From assembly GCA_041748075.1 (NCBI GenBank), contig JBGTDX010000021.1:1-37484 (forward strand): DNA of 37,484 nt. Direction: 5' to 3'. Below are positions 30,501-37,484 of this stretch, piece by piece (positions within the stretch are counted from its first letter, which is position 1; each line of letters opens with the position of its first letter). Origin of the DNA: JBGSYJ01 sp041748075 (GTDB lineage Bacteria; Acidobacteriota; Thermoanaerobaculia; Gp7-AA8). Under the pieces are notes generated by a model. It saw only the letters and a program-made list of their open reading frames with translations, did no database searches and had not been told where the DNA came from. The position numbers were made by a program, and so were the translations under genes.

Positions 30501-31607
30501 GTGTCTGAGAGACTGAGCATCGAGGGGACTCTCGAGGAAACCACGGTGCCTGATCTGATCCGGGCCCTGACCAGAAGAAGTGAGACGGCGGTGCTGTCGA
30601 TCGAGCGCACCGACCGGAACGATCAGATCTACGTGCTCGATGGACTGATCGTCTTCGCAACGACGACCGATCCCGATTATGGAGTTGCCGAGGTGCTGTT
30701 CCGTAGCGGCGATATCAACCTCGAGAACTACAGAATGGTTCAGGAGAAAGTCGCTGGCGCCCGGCGAATCGGGGCGGTGCTCTGCGAGCTGGGATACCTG
30801 CAGGCGGACGAGTTGCTGGGCGCCTACGAACGGCAGGTCTCGCGCATTCTGCGGCAGAGCCTCGGGTTTCGCTCGGGAAGGTACCGGATCGATTTCACGT
30901 CGGACTTCGGCCCCGAGATCATGACGCTCCCTCTCAAAACGGACCGCCTCGTGCTCGACGCCGTCACTGAGATCGATCACTGGTCCCTGATCTCGCGCGG
31001 CCTGAGCGACGGCGATCTCGTTATGCAGCAGGCCAGGGGTTCTGATGCCCGTGTCTTCCACCTGGAGCTGACCGACGATGAAACACACATTTATTCTCTG
31101 CTAAGTGACCCACAGTCGGTCCGCTCAGTGATCGAACAGAGCTATCTGTCCAACTTCATTACGGCGCGTACGCTCTGGGCTCTGCAGTCTGTCAACCTCA
31201 TCGAAGAAGCTGAGACCAGCCAGGTCGATGAAAACCGAGCCGCGGTGGTCAATGCAATCGAGCTGGAGTCGAACGTCGAGAAGTACAACTCGGTCTTTCA
31301 GGCTATTTTCCGGATGGTCTTCCAGCGGATCGGCGATTACACCTGGGATTTCGTTGACCGCGTCGTTCAGCATCTGTCCACGGACGTGTCGTCCCATCTG
31401 ACGGGGATCAATCTCGTCAACGAGGGAAGGGTCGATTTCGACCAGTTGATGAACAACCTGATCGCAGCGGGAACGCATGACGCCCGCACGGCAGTCTATA
31501 CCGTGCTCAATGAGCTGCTCTACGGCTGGATCTACGAGATCAAGACCGAGTTCGCGGGTGAGCTGGACGCCGAGGTCGAGGAGATCATCCGGTCGCTCAA
31601 GGGGTGA
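30501..31607 (+). CDS. Second DUF4388 signalling protein
   Basis: A 368-residue soluble protein. Residues 1-110 follow DUF4388: GTLEETTVPDLIRALTRRSETAVLSIERTDRNDQIYVLDGLIVFATT, then FRSGDINLENYRMVQEKVAGARRIGAVLCELGYLQADELLGAYERQV. Its structure parallels the protein at 22648: both read a LLxxLL segment, an output loop, and a helical C-terminus. The GTG start at 30501 has a good GGGAGGA six bases upstream. It follows the diguanylate cyclase by 66 bp, containing the partial REP copy, so they likely share a promoter. Function is unknown; the c-di-GMP link is inferred from neighbours. Confidence 0.82.
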   Translation: MSERLSIEGTLEETTVPDLIRALTRRSETAVLSIERTDRNDQIYVLDGLIVFATTTDPDYGVAEVLFRSGDINLENYRMVQEKVAGARRIGAVLCELGYLQADELLGAYERQVSRILRQSLGFRSGRYRIDFTSDFGPEIMTLPLKTDRLVLDAVTEIDHWSLISRGLSDGDLVMQQARGSDARVFHLELTDDETHIYSLLSDPQSVRSVIEQSYLSNFITARTLWALQSVNLIEEAETSQVDENRAAVVNAIELESNVEKYNSVFQAIFRMVFQRIGDYTWDFVDRVVQHLSTDVSSHLTGINLVNEGRVDFDQLMNNLIAAGTHDARTAVYTVLNELLYGWIYEIKTEFAGELDAEVEEIIRSLKG

Positions 31608-31680
31608 CGATGGCGAGGCGTATCACTGATGACACGCATAGCGGGCACGGCGAGTCCTTTTCCCAACGACGGCGTCCGGT

Positions 31681-31686
31681 TACAAT
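31681..31686 (+). promoter_or_regulatory. Putative -10 element with leaderless spacing
   Basis: GGTTACAATA has TACAAT exactly 6 bp before the ATG of the lipoprotein at 31693, the same spacing as for tyrS. No ribosome site lies between. Confidence 0.5.
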
Positions 31687-31692
31687 AACCGC

Positions 31693-32358
31693 ATGAAATG
31701 GCCCGCGGCGCTGATTGTCGCTCTCCTGCTGTCCTCCTGCGTCTCGTCCGGTCCACCGACGCGTCCCAATGAGATCGAGTGGAACGCCCTTCTGTCGGAG
31801 TACCAATCGCTCGAGATGCTCAGGCGCTCCGCCCCGCAGGCTCCCGCAGGTGCTTCCCGCGGCGAACAGATCCAGACGCTCCTGGGGACGCACATGAAGC
31901 TCGAGCCGGTTTATGAGCCGCTCATGGACAAACTTCGAGAGTATTACGAGCGGACCCTCGACCCCCGCGCCGCACAGCTTTACGCCAGGGAAAAAGTCTT
32001 CATGGCGGATCAGTATACGAACGTCCTGGCACGCTATGACCGTGCCATTGGAATGTATCAGGCCGCGCTCACCCTCGACCCCGGCAATCAGCAAGCGGTC
32101 GCCGGCCTTCGCAGGGCGGAGGAGCTTCGGTATGTCAAGCTCGAGCCATTTGCGACTATCAGACCGGGAATGAAGGAAGACGACGTGCGGAAAACCATCG
32201 GGTCGCCGCGCGAAGACTGGATCAAGCAGGTCGTGCAGAAGAACCGCGTCTACACCGTCTGGATCTATCCGAGGCAGGACGGAGGGGCGTCTGCTATCTA
32301 CTTTGACAACGGAGTGGTTTACCATACGAACTGGAATGCTGCTCCGGGCAGGAGCTAG
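31693..32358 (+). CDS. TPR/BamE-like lipoprotein
   Basis: A 221-residue lipoprotein. The signal MKWPAALIVALLLSSC gives a lipobox LSSC (Cys16). The middle contains TPR-like helices (NVLARYDRAIGMYQAALTLDPGNQQAVAGLRRAEEL). The C-terminus (ATIRPGMKEDDVRKTIGSPREDW...YTVWIYPRQDGGASAIYFDNGVVYHTNW) resembles the SmpA/OmlA/BamE fold, with the typical IxxGMxxxxV..xxGxP pattern. BamE itself helps fold outer membrane proteins; this is a larger relative and its job is unproven. It precedes a SPOR protein. Confidence 0.78.
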   Translation: MKWPAALIVALLLSSCVSSGPPTRPNEIEWNALLSEYQSLEMLRRSAPQAPAGASRGEQIQTLLGTHMKLEPVYEPLMDKLREYYERTLDPRAAQLYAREKVFMADQYTNVLARYDRAIGMYQAALTLDPGNQQAVAGLRRAEELRYVKLEPFATIRPGMKEDDVRKTIGSPREDWIKQVVQKNRVYTVWIYPRQDGGASAIYFDNGVVYHTNWNAAPGRS

Positions 32359-32388
32359 CCGTATTTTCCGGGACAGGGAGGGTGTGAT

Positions 32389-33027
32389 ATGGCTCTGGAA
32401 CAGACACGGGACGATTCGTCTCACTATGAAGTCTCGCTCACCGCAGGACAGGCTTTCATCGCCTTCGTGCTTCTTCTCTTTTCACTCGCCGCGTCGTTCG
32501 CCTTTGGAGTGATCATCGGCCGGGAGCAGAACGGCGAGCCACTGATTGCTCGAACGGAAAGGCCGGCGGTCGTGGCTCAGGGCAAGGCCAGCCGGGAGAC
32601 TCCTCAGATCGTGGAGCTCGGGGTCGGGAATGAGCCGGCGGCGCGCATCATCGAAGAGGAGCCCCCCGTCGCCAAGCCCAGGCCAGCGGTACCTGTTGCG
32701 GAACCCGTGAGAACGACCGCGGTCGAGCCGTCGTCGGCCGGCCCGGAACCTCCATCCGCGACGGCGCCTGCTCCGCGGGAGTCCACGGGCAGCGAAGGAC
32801 CCTGGTATGCGCAACTTCTTTCGACCTCCGATGTCAAGTCGGCTGAGGCTCTTGCGGCGCGCCTGATCGACAACGGCTACACCTCTGCATATGTCCAGAG
32901 AAATGCAGGCGAGCAGGGAAACGTCTTCCGAGTCCGCGTTCGATTCCCCGATGAGGTGGCGGCACGGGCTGCGGCAACTCCCCTGAAGGCCTTCTCCAAG
33001 GGGGATGTCTGGGTGACACGCCAGTAG
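32389..33027 (+). CDS. SPOR-domain membrane protein
   Basis: A 212-residue bitopic inner membrane protein. One transmembrane segment is at about residues 20-42 (AFIAFVLLLFSLAASFAFGVIIG), then a Pro/Ala/Glu-rich periplasmic linker, and a C-terminal SPOR domain (about 138-212, WYAQLLSTSDVKSAEALAARLIDNGYTSAYVQ...NVFRVRV). SPOR domains bind denuded glycans at the division septum. A strong GGGAGGGT precedes the ATG. No DedD/FtsN or other division gene is adjacent. It may be a cell-division or envelope factor. Confidence 0.88.
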   Translation: MALEQTRDDSSHYEVSLTAGQAFIAFVLLLFSLAASFAFGVIIGREQNGEPLIARTERPAVVAQGKASRETPQIVELGVGNEPAARIIEEEPPVAKPRPAVPVAEPVRTTAVEPSSAGPEPPSATAPAPRESTGSEGPWYAQLLSTSDVKSAEALAARLIDNGYTSAYVQRNAGEQGNVFRVRVRFPDEVAARAAATPLKAFSKGDVWVTRQ

Positions 33028-33117
33028 TCCGTCGGTCCTGAGCTTGCACTGCACGGATAACGGGACAGAACAGCCGGGTCTGGACTCCGCTGGTAGCGTG
33101 AGCTTTGCCCGGTGCGC

Positions 33118-33123
33118 TATTGT
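33118..33123 (+). promoter_or_regulatory. Putative -10 element of the LOG/Mrp genes
   Basis: GCTATTGT resembles the GCTAYAAT class, at 39 bp before the preferred ATG at 33163 and 18 bp before an alternative ATG at 33142. It lies in the 135-bp gap after the SPOR gene, where I see nothing else. Confidence 0.35.
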
Positions 33124-33162
33124 TCTCCTCCCGGCCACGCCATGAAAGACTCGAAAGGACCC

Positions 33163-33891
33163 ATGTCTCGCAAGAAATCCACCTCGCCGGAGCTCGAATC
33201 GCTCCGTGAGTCCGAGGCCGATAAAAAAAGCCCGGTCGATCCGGCCCGAATCCTCGATCGTGCCATCTATCACCTCTGGGAGACCATCAACGACCTCGAC
33301 AAGATTCAGCCTGAGACTGTCGAGCATTTCCGCGTTTCGATTTTCGGCAGCTCCCGAATTCAGAAGGGAGATCCGCTCTATGCCGAAGTCAAAAAGCTGA
33401 GCTATGACCTCGCGCGGATGGGGACGGACATCGTCACGGGCGGGGGCCCGGGATTGATGGAAGCAGCGAACTCAGGAGCGGTCGAGGGTCAGATCGACAG
33501 CAACATCCGCTCGTACGGGCTCGCGATTCACCTTCCGATGGAAGAGCAGGCGAACGCGTTCGTCGACAAGGTTTACAACCATCAGACCTTTTTCTCACGG
33601 TTGCATCATTTCGTAAGACTCTCTTCCGCCTTCATCGTCATGCCCGGCGGGATCGGCACGGCACTGGAGGCGTTCATGATCTGGCAGCTTCTGCAGGTCA
33701 AGCACATGAAGGAACATCCCCTGATTCTGGTGGGGGATATGTGGCATGGGCTGGTCGGATGGATGAACGAAGCGATGGTCACCCGTGGCCTGGTCAGCCC
33801 GGGGGATATGAAGTATGTCACCGTGGTAGGATCGGGAGACGAGGCGCTTCCGATCATACGCGAGGCCTTCGAGCAATTCAGGCAGGAGTGA
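33163..33891 (+). CDS. LOG-family Rossmann-fold nucleotide-binding protein
   Basis: A 242-residue protein of the TIGR00730 / LOG family, whose members include cytokinin-releasing phosphoribohydrolases and nucleotide-phosphate glycosidases. Signatures are VTGGGPGLMEAANSGA (92-107) and MPGGIGTALEAF with PGGxGTxxE at 161-169, both intact. The N-terminal 60 residues form helices (ARILDRAIYHLWETINDLDKI). The ATG at 33163 has AAAGGA just 3 bp upstream; ATG 33142 and GTG 33112 are alternatives. It lies 4 bp before the mrp start and is almost surely co-transcribed. It often carries the misleading label lysine decarboxylase; an actual decarboxylase is unlikely. Confidence 0.9.
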   Translation: MSRKKSTSPELESLRESEADKKSPVDPARILDRAIYHLWETINDLDKIQPETVEHFRVSIFGSSRIQKGDPLYAEVKKLSYDLARMGTDIVTGGGPGLMEAANSGAVEGQIDSNIRSYGLAIHLPMEEQANAFVDKVYNHQTFFSRLHHFVRLSSAFIVMPGGIGTALEAFMIWQLLQVKHMKEHPLILVGDMWHGLVGWMNEAMVTRGLVSPGDMKYVTVVGSGDEALPIIREAFEQFRQE

Positions 33892-33895
33892 CCCA

Positions 33896-34972
33896 ATGGC
33901 CACCAGGGACCAGGTTCTCGACGCGCTGAAGACCGTCCGCTTTCCCGGTCTGTCGCGCGACATCGTTTCATTCAACTTCGTTCGCGACCTTCGAGTAGAG
34001 AACGGCAACGTATCGTTCGTGGTCCACTTCCAGACCGAGAACCCTGCAATCGGGGAACAGATCGTTCGGGAAGCCGATGCAGCGGTTCGCGCGCTGCCCG
34101 GGGTGAACTCGGTCGATGTGAAGCTCGAGGTCGTGCCGAAAGGATCGACTCCGCCTCCGCAGGCCGGTGGCGCACCGCAGGGTGATCCTCAGATCCTTCC
34201 GCAGGTCCGTTACAAGATTGCGATCGCTTCAGGGAAGGGCGGAGTCGGAAAGTCGACCGTCTCCACGAACCTCGCGCTGGCCCTCAGGTCACTCGGAAAC
34301 ACCGTGGGCCTGCTCGACGCCGATATCTACGGTCCGTCACAGCAGATGATGCTCGGGATCGAAGGCCGGCCTCAGGTCGACGAGCAGGACGAGAAGATCA
34401 TTCCGATGGAGCGCCACGGCGTGAAGACGATGTCCCTCGGACTGATTACCGATCCCGATACGCCGGTGATCTGGCGTGGTCCGATGGTGATGAAGGCGCT
34501 CGATCAGTTCCTCAGAGATGTGAAGTGGGGCGAGCTCGATTACATGCTGATCGATCTTCCACCGGGAACGGGCGATGCGCAGCTCACGCTAACGCAGAAA
34601 GTGGCGCTCACGGGCGCGGTCATCGTGACCACACCACAGGACGTTGCGCTCATCGACGCGCGTAAGGGCCTGGCAATGTTCCGCAAGGTGAACGTCCCGG
34701 TGCTCGGAATCATCGAGAACATGAGCTACTTCATCTGCCGTCATTGCGGGCAGCGCGAAGAGATCTTCGGACATGGTGGCGGCCGCAAGACCGCACAGAT
34801 GCTCAACGTGCCGTTCCTCGGCGAGATCCCGCTCGATCCGAAAGTTGTAGTGGGTGGAGACTCCGGCGAGCCGATCGTCTCGCTTGATCCTTCGTCGCCG
34901 GCGGCTCAGGCGTTCTTCGAGCTGGCGCGACAGATCGTTGAAGCGATGGAGCACGTCGAAGCGACGGTTTGA
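33896..34972 (+). CDS. mrp: Mrp/NBP35-family Fe-S carrier ATPase
   Basis: A 358-residue P-loop ATPase of the Mrp/ApbC type that binds and transfers Fe-S clusters. Residues 1-85 are a MIP18/DUF59-like domain, followed by a Pro-rich linker, then the deviant Walker A GKGGVGKST (113-121), DADIYGPSQQMMLG, and the CxxC pair CRHC (281-284) that bridges a cluster between two subunits. GGAG lies about 8 bp before the ATG. It may work with the IscS at 8725, but they are not linked. It ends 80 bp before the convergent YfhO gene, and the gap holds a REP-like hairpin. Confidence 0.95.
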   Translation: MATRDQVLDALKTVRFPGLSRDIVSFNFVRDLRVENGNVSFVVHFQTENPAIGEQIVREADAAVRALPGVNSVDVKLEVVPKGSTPPPQAGGAPQGDPQILPQVRYKIAIASGKGGVGKSTVSTNLALALRSLGNTVGLLDADIYGPSQQMMLGIEGRPQVDEQDEKIIPMERHGVKTMSLGLITDPDTPVIWRGPMVMKALDQFLRDVKWGELDYMLIDLPPGTGDAQLTLTQKVALTGAVIVTTPQDVALIDARKGLAMFRKVNVPVLGIIENMSYFICRHCGQREEIFGHGGGRKTAQMLNVPFLGEIPLDPKVVVGGDSGEPIVSLDPSSPAAQAFFELARQIVEAMEHVEATV

Positions 34973-35002
34973 GCCGGTGGTTCACTGACGGCAGGCCTGG
35001 AT

Positions 35003-35031
35003 CGAGGGCCGAACATGCAATGTTCGGCCAC
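35003..35031 (+). repeat. REP-like palindrome, copy A (mrp 3' side)
   Basis: A 23-bp palindrome (35007-35029) with 10-bp arms GGCCGAACAT around GCA, inside a 29-bp block identical to the copy at 37449. It lies in the gap between the mrp stop and the convergent YfhO stop and may act as the shared terminator. Confidence 0.8.
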
Positions 35032-35051
35032 TTTGCGTCGGAGCGAAGTCC

Positions 35052-37412
35052 TCAAGTGTCCGAACGTTGCACGTTCGGCTCTCGGTTTCTCCGAAGCCAC
35101 CGGACTCCGCCCAGCAACGCAAGCACGGCGACCACGACAGAAATCCAGAACGACATCGGTACGTATTTCACTTCGACCACATGCTGTCCGGCGGGCACGA
35201 AGAATCCGATGAATGCACCGTTGACCGTGTGAATCTTCGCGCGCTTGCCGTCGATCCCGACCCGCCATCCCGGGGAATGCGGCTGGCTCGATGCGATGAA
35301 CGTTCTTTCTTTCGCGTCGATGCGAAGCCTGAACTTTCCCGAGCGGGGCTCCGTGATCGCGAGCGAATGGGGCGGCGGATTGGCATGTGTTTCGACTCCA
35401 TGAATCACGGCCGTAGTTCTGAAGTCCTCGATCCCTTTCAGCTGGGTCAGCAGCGAGCTCTCTCCAGGAACCAGGCGTTCGGGCGCGTAGAAGCGGCGCA
35501 TCGAGAAGCCATTCTCGACAAGCGTTCCATCGACACCCTGGTACACCACGCGCCATCCCGGAGGCGCCATCGCACCCGGCTCCGCCAGCGCGAATCGGAC
35601 GTTGAGAAAATCCGCACACGGTTGCGCGAGGTTTTCGATCCGTTTCACACCGAAGCTGTCGTCCTCCGCCTCGATGAGCCCGAAGAAGTCCATGTACGAA
35701 GACGTAGCCATGGGGTCGCTGCCGCGGATGTCTTCGACACCGTACTCCGCGGAGGTCTGCGGCATCAGCACCCACCCGATGCCGGCGACACGAAACGGCT
35801 CGCCGGGCGAGCGCTCATGGATGGCGTTGATGATCGGCAGCTCCGGCCGATATAGCCGCGTGTCCACCAGAGCGTTGAAGGGGATGTTGATGACAAAGAG
35901 CTCGATCGTGATGGCGGCTACGGCCGCTGGAAGGATGAGACTCATTTTCCCGCAGCGGCTCGCGTAAATGGTAGCCAACCAGAATCCGGCGACCGTGAGA
36001 ATTCCTGCAAACGCCGGAGGCGCGATCGTGATCCCGAGCTTCCGGTGGAGGCCTTCTGCTGCGATCAGGACTACGAGTGCCGAGCCGGCCAGTTCCAGCC
36101 ATCGCGAGCCGCGCTCGATTCTCGTGAGAGCTCTGGCCGCGATCATGGCTGCGAGCAGCACAGTGACGAAACGGATCTTGTCGTTCGCCACGATCGACAG
36201 CGGTGGGATCGCGTTGAGTACTCTGCCGAGGATCGTCCAGTTCATCGCCATCAGGAAGCTCGCAATGGCGGCGATTGCGAGAATTCGATCCCGAGCAGAC
36301 GCGCGGCGTGAGAAGAGGGCTGAGGGAATCAGAGCGAGCGTAAGCAGGCCTGCGTACGAGCTCGCGACGACGGAGTAGTTCAGCACCCACGACCAGTTTC
36401 CTCTGGCGGGATTCCCAAAGAGGTCGGGGTTCAGCAGCGTCCATGCGCTTGCTCCGGGGAACGGCGGCGTCATCTCACGGGCCTCGGAGATCTCCTGAAA
36501 CCGTAGGCTCTCGGTCACCTGCTCGAGCACGGGAACCCACGCTGGTGCCGAGATCAGCATGCCGAACAGCGCCGCTGCAACTGGCAGAAGGAGCCTCGAT
36601 CTCAGTGAAACCGCGGAATCCTCACGCGGAACCGCTGGGGCGACCACTTCGATGAGCAACAGCACGACACATGCGACTGCTACATGGAGGACGCTCTCGG
36701 GATGTCCCGCGGTCTGAAGAACGCCCACCACGATCGCGCAAAACCAGAAAGCGCTCCTGCTCCTCGGGTTGTCGAAGAGATGAAGCACCGTGAAGATCGC
36801 GGCGGGCAGCAGGGAGGTGACGGCTGTCGTCGAGTAGTAGAGATAGACCGTCTGGAAGACGGAGAACGTGAAGCAGACGGCCGCGAACACCGCTGCGGAC
36901 GACGGGAGACGCTCGCGCCGTATCAGAAGCCAGGTGAAGAGCAGTGACACGAACAGCTTGACGCCTGCCATGGCGACGAGCTGCTTCGGAAGCGGCACGA
37001 AGAGCGTGGCGAGAAAGCTCGGAAAGAATGGCGCGGACTCGCCATTGCCGAGCAGGGGGTAGCCGGAGAATGCGTAGCGATTCCATAGCGGGAGGTTTCC
37101 CGCTGCGAGCTCCTCCCGCACGACATGCATCCACGGCAGGAAGAGCCGCACCGTATCGTTCGTGAGCGGATTCCGTGGCGCGATCTCGCCGGTCACGCCA
37201 CGGTGAGGATATCCTCGAGCCACTTCGTCGAGGGGAACCGGAATGCCGGTCGTGAAGACAGCTCCACCCAGAAATGCGAATGTCAGGAAGAGAAAGAGCG
37301 TGATGATCTTCCACGGCACGCGAACGAGCCATCGACGGACGGCAAGTGCGATGAGGAGTGAGGGCGCGCAGATGCCCGCGATGGTCAATGCGATGTGAAG
37401 GGCGGCCTGCAT
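35052..37412 (-). CDS. YfhO-like large membrane protein
   Basis: A 786-residue integral membrane protein with about ten hydrophobic segments, starting with MQAALHIALTIAGICAPSLLIALAVRRWL. The central part GNLPLWNRYAFSGYPLLGNGESAPFFP, VFQTVYLYYSTTAVTSLLPAAIFTVLHLFD and AGHPESVLHVAVACVVLLL follows the YfhO pattern (glycan or lipoteichoic-related membrane protein family in Firmicutes; YfhO proteins occur widely). After about residue 530 a large external domain ends in a last membrane segment (SFWISVVVAVLALLGGVRWL). The final residues (EPNVQRSDT) are encoded by an inverted copy of a REP-like element, so the tail is likely acquired. Its stop falls within the repeat flank. Confidence 0.8.
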   Translation of the reverse strand: MQAALHIALTIAGICAPSLLIALAVRRWLVRVPWKIITLFLFLTFAFLGGAVFTTGIPVPLDEVARGYPHRGVTGEIAPRNPLTNDTVRLFLPWMHVVREELAAGNLPLWNRYAFSGYPLLGNGESAPFFPSFLATLFVPLPKQLVAMAGVKLFVSLLFTWLLIRRERLPSSAAVFAAVCFTFSVFQTVYLYYSTTAVTSLLPAAIFTVLHLFDNPRSRSAFWFCAIVVGVLQTAGHPESVLHVAVACVVLLLIEVVAPAVPREDSAVSLRSRLLLPVAAALFGMLISAPAWVPVLEQVTESLRFQEISEAREMTPPFPGASAWTLLNPDLFGNPARGNWSWVLNYSVVASSYAGLLTLALIPSALFSRRASARDRILAIAAIASFLMAMNWTILGRVLNAIPPLSIVANDKIRFVTVLLAAMIAARALTRIERGSRWLELAGSALVVLIAAEGLHRKLGITIAPPAFAGILTVAGFWLATIYASRCGKMSLILPAAVAAITIELFVINIPFNALVDTRLYRPELPIINAIHERSPGEPFRVAGIGWVLMPQTSAEYGVEDIRGSDPMATSSYMDFFGLIEAEDDSFGVKRIENLAQPCADFLNVRFALAEPGAMAPPGWRVVYQGVDGTLVENGFSMRRFYAPERLVPGESSLLTQLKGIEDFRTTAVIHGVETHANPPPHSLAITEPRSGKFRLRIDAKERTFIASSQPHSPGWRVGIDGKRAKIHTVNGAFIGFFVPAGQHVVEVKYVPMSFWISVVVAVLALLGGVRWLRRNREPNVQRSDT
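35054..35080 (-). repeat. REP-like palindrome, copy B (inverted, within YfhO 3' end)
   Basis: A palindrome CCGAACGT-TGC-ACGTTCGG (35060-35078) whose minus-strand reading includes GCAACGTTCGGACACTT, 16 of 17 identical to the copy at 30438. It is inverted relative to copy A about 25 bp away, a BIME-like pair, and it codes for the last residues of the YfhO-like protein. Confidence 0.75.
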
Positions 37413-37448
37413 GCGAGAGCATTATCGCTGGTCAGCGGTTCCCTGAAA

Positions 37449-37477
37449 CGAGGGCCGAACATGCAATGTTCGGCCAC
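37449..37477 (+). repeat. REP-like palindrome, copy C (upstream of the YfhO-like gene)
   Basis: Identical over 29 bp to copy A, with the same 10-bp arms and GCA loop (palindrome 37453-37475). It lies about 40 bp upstream of the YfhO-like start codon, and continues toward the window end. The YfhO-like gene is thus bracketed by copies. Confidence 0.8.
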
Positions 37478-37484
37478 CTGGAAC

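Noticed and set aside
33163..33891. Lysine decarboxylase
   Set aside because: The PGGxGTxxE motif marks the LOG family; the label lysine decarboxylase for this family is a known misannotation.
35003..37477. Composite transposon around the YfhO-like gene
   Set aside because: Both repeats are only 29 bp, in direct orientation and palindromic; there is no transposase and no target duplication is visible.

Overview
The window is an ordinary-looking, high-GC bacterial chromosome segment. Its 35 supported protein genes lie on both strands, with short gaps and many start/stop overlaps. I see no rRNA, tRNA, CRISPR array, insertion sequence or prophage. The mix (a B12-dependent mutase subunit without its B12 domain, two DUF4388 proteins, a YfhO-type membrane protein, a tandem pair of signal peptidases, an NtrC-type regulator, SPOR and lipid-anchored proteins) suggests a Gram-negative such as an Acidobacteriota lineage or another deep-branching phylum. 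No marker gene fixes this, so the taxonomy is an inference of low to moderate confidence.

Layout. 1-5.8 kb: LEA14-like lipoprotein (-), family 2 glycosyltransferase, tyrosyl-tRNA synthetase, exported Ca-binding-type protein (-), beta-propeller lipoprotein. 5.8-11.1 kb (+): two signal peptidases I, poly(A) polymerase-like nucleotidyltransferase, then cysteine desulfurase, degenerate receiver-PilZ protein and TPR protein in one overlapping operon. 11.2-13.0 kb: glycosyltransferase (-) divergent from mobA-moaC. 13.0-15.6 kb (-): leucyl aminopeptidase and a lipoprotein. 15.7-17.9 kb (+): sigma-54 response regulator and glutamate racemase. 18.0-22.4 kb (-): methylmalonyl-CoA mutase large subunit, small membrane protein, carA, LolC/E permease. 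22.6-23.8 kb (+): DUF4388 protein. 23.9-29.0 kb (-): glycosyltransferase, CCA-type nucleotidyltransferase, membrane-anchored protein, rsmD, phoH, ybeY. 29.1-35.0 kb (+): diguanylate cyclase, second DUF4388 protein, BamE-like lipoprotein, SPOR protein, LOG protein, Mrp ATPase. 35.1-37.4 kb (-): YfhO-like membrane protein.

Themes. Cell-envelope work (lipoproteins, signal peptidases, LolC/E, MurI, glycosyltransferases), RNA metabolism (TyrS, PcnB, Cca, YbeY, PhoH, RsmD), and a c-di-GMP theme (an active-looking GGDEF protein, a PilZ protein with a dead receiver, two DUF4388 proteins).

The most unusual content is non-coding. Five loci carry tandem 7-bp repeats arranged as inverted arms, or as a single arm, at gene 3' ends; a sixth carries a single arm. 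At all eight neighbouring gene ends, the strand of the arm that faces the incoming gene is the one with a stop codon in every heptamer, and several genes end inside the repeat. A separate REP-like palindrome (GCAAYGTTCGGCCACTT type) occurs four times between 30.4 kb and the window end and supplies the last residues of the YfhO-like protein. A recurrent -10-like motif (GCTAYAAT) lies close to many starts, some of which look leaderless, and an 18-bp perfect palindrome forms a symmetric divergent promoter between 11222-11896 and mobA.
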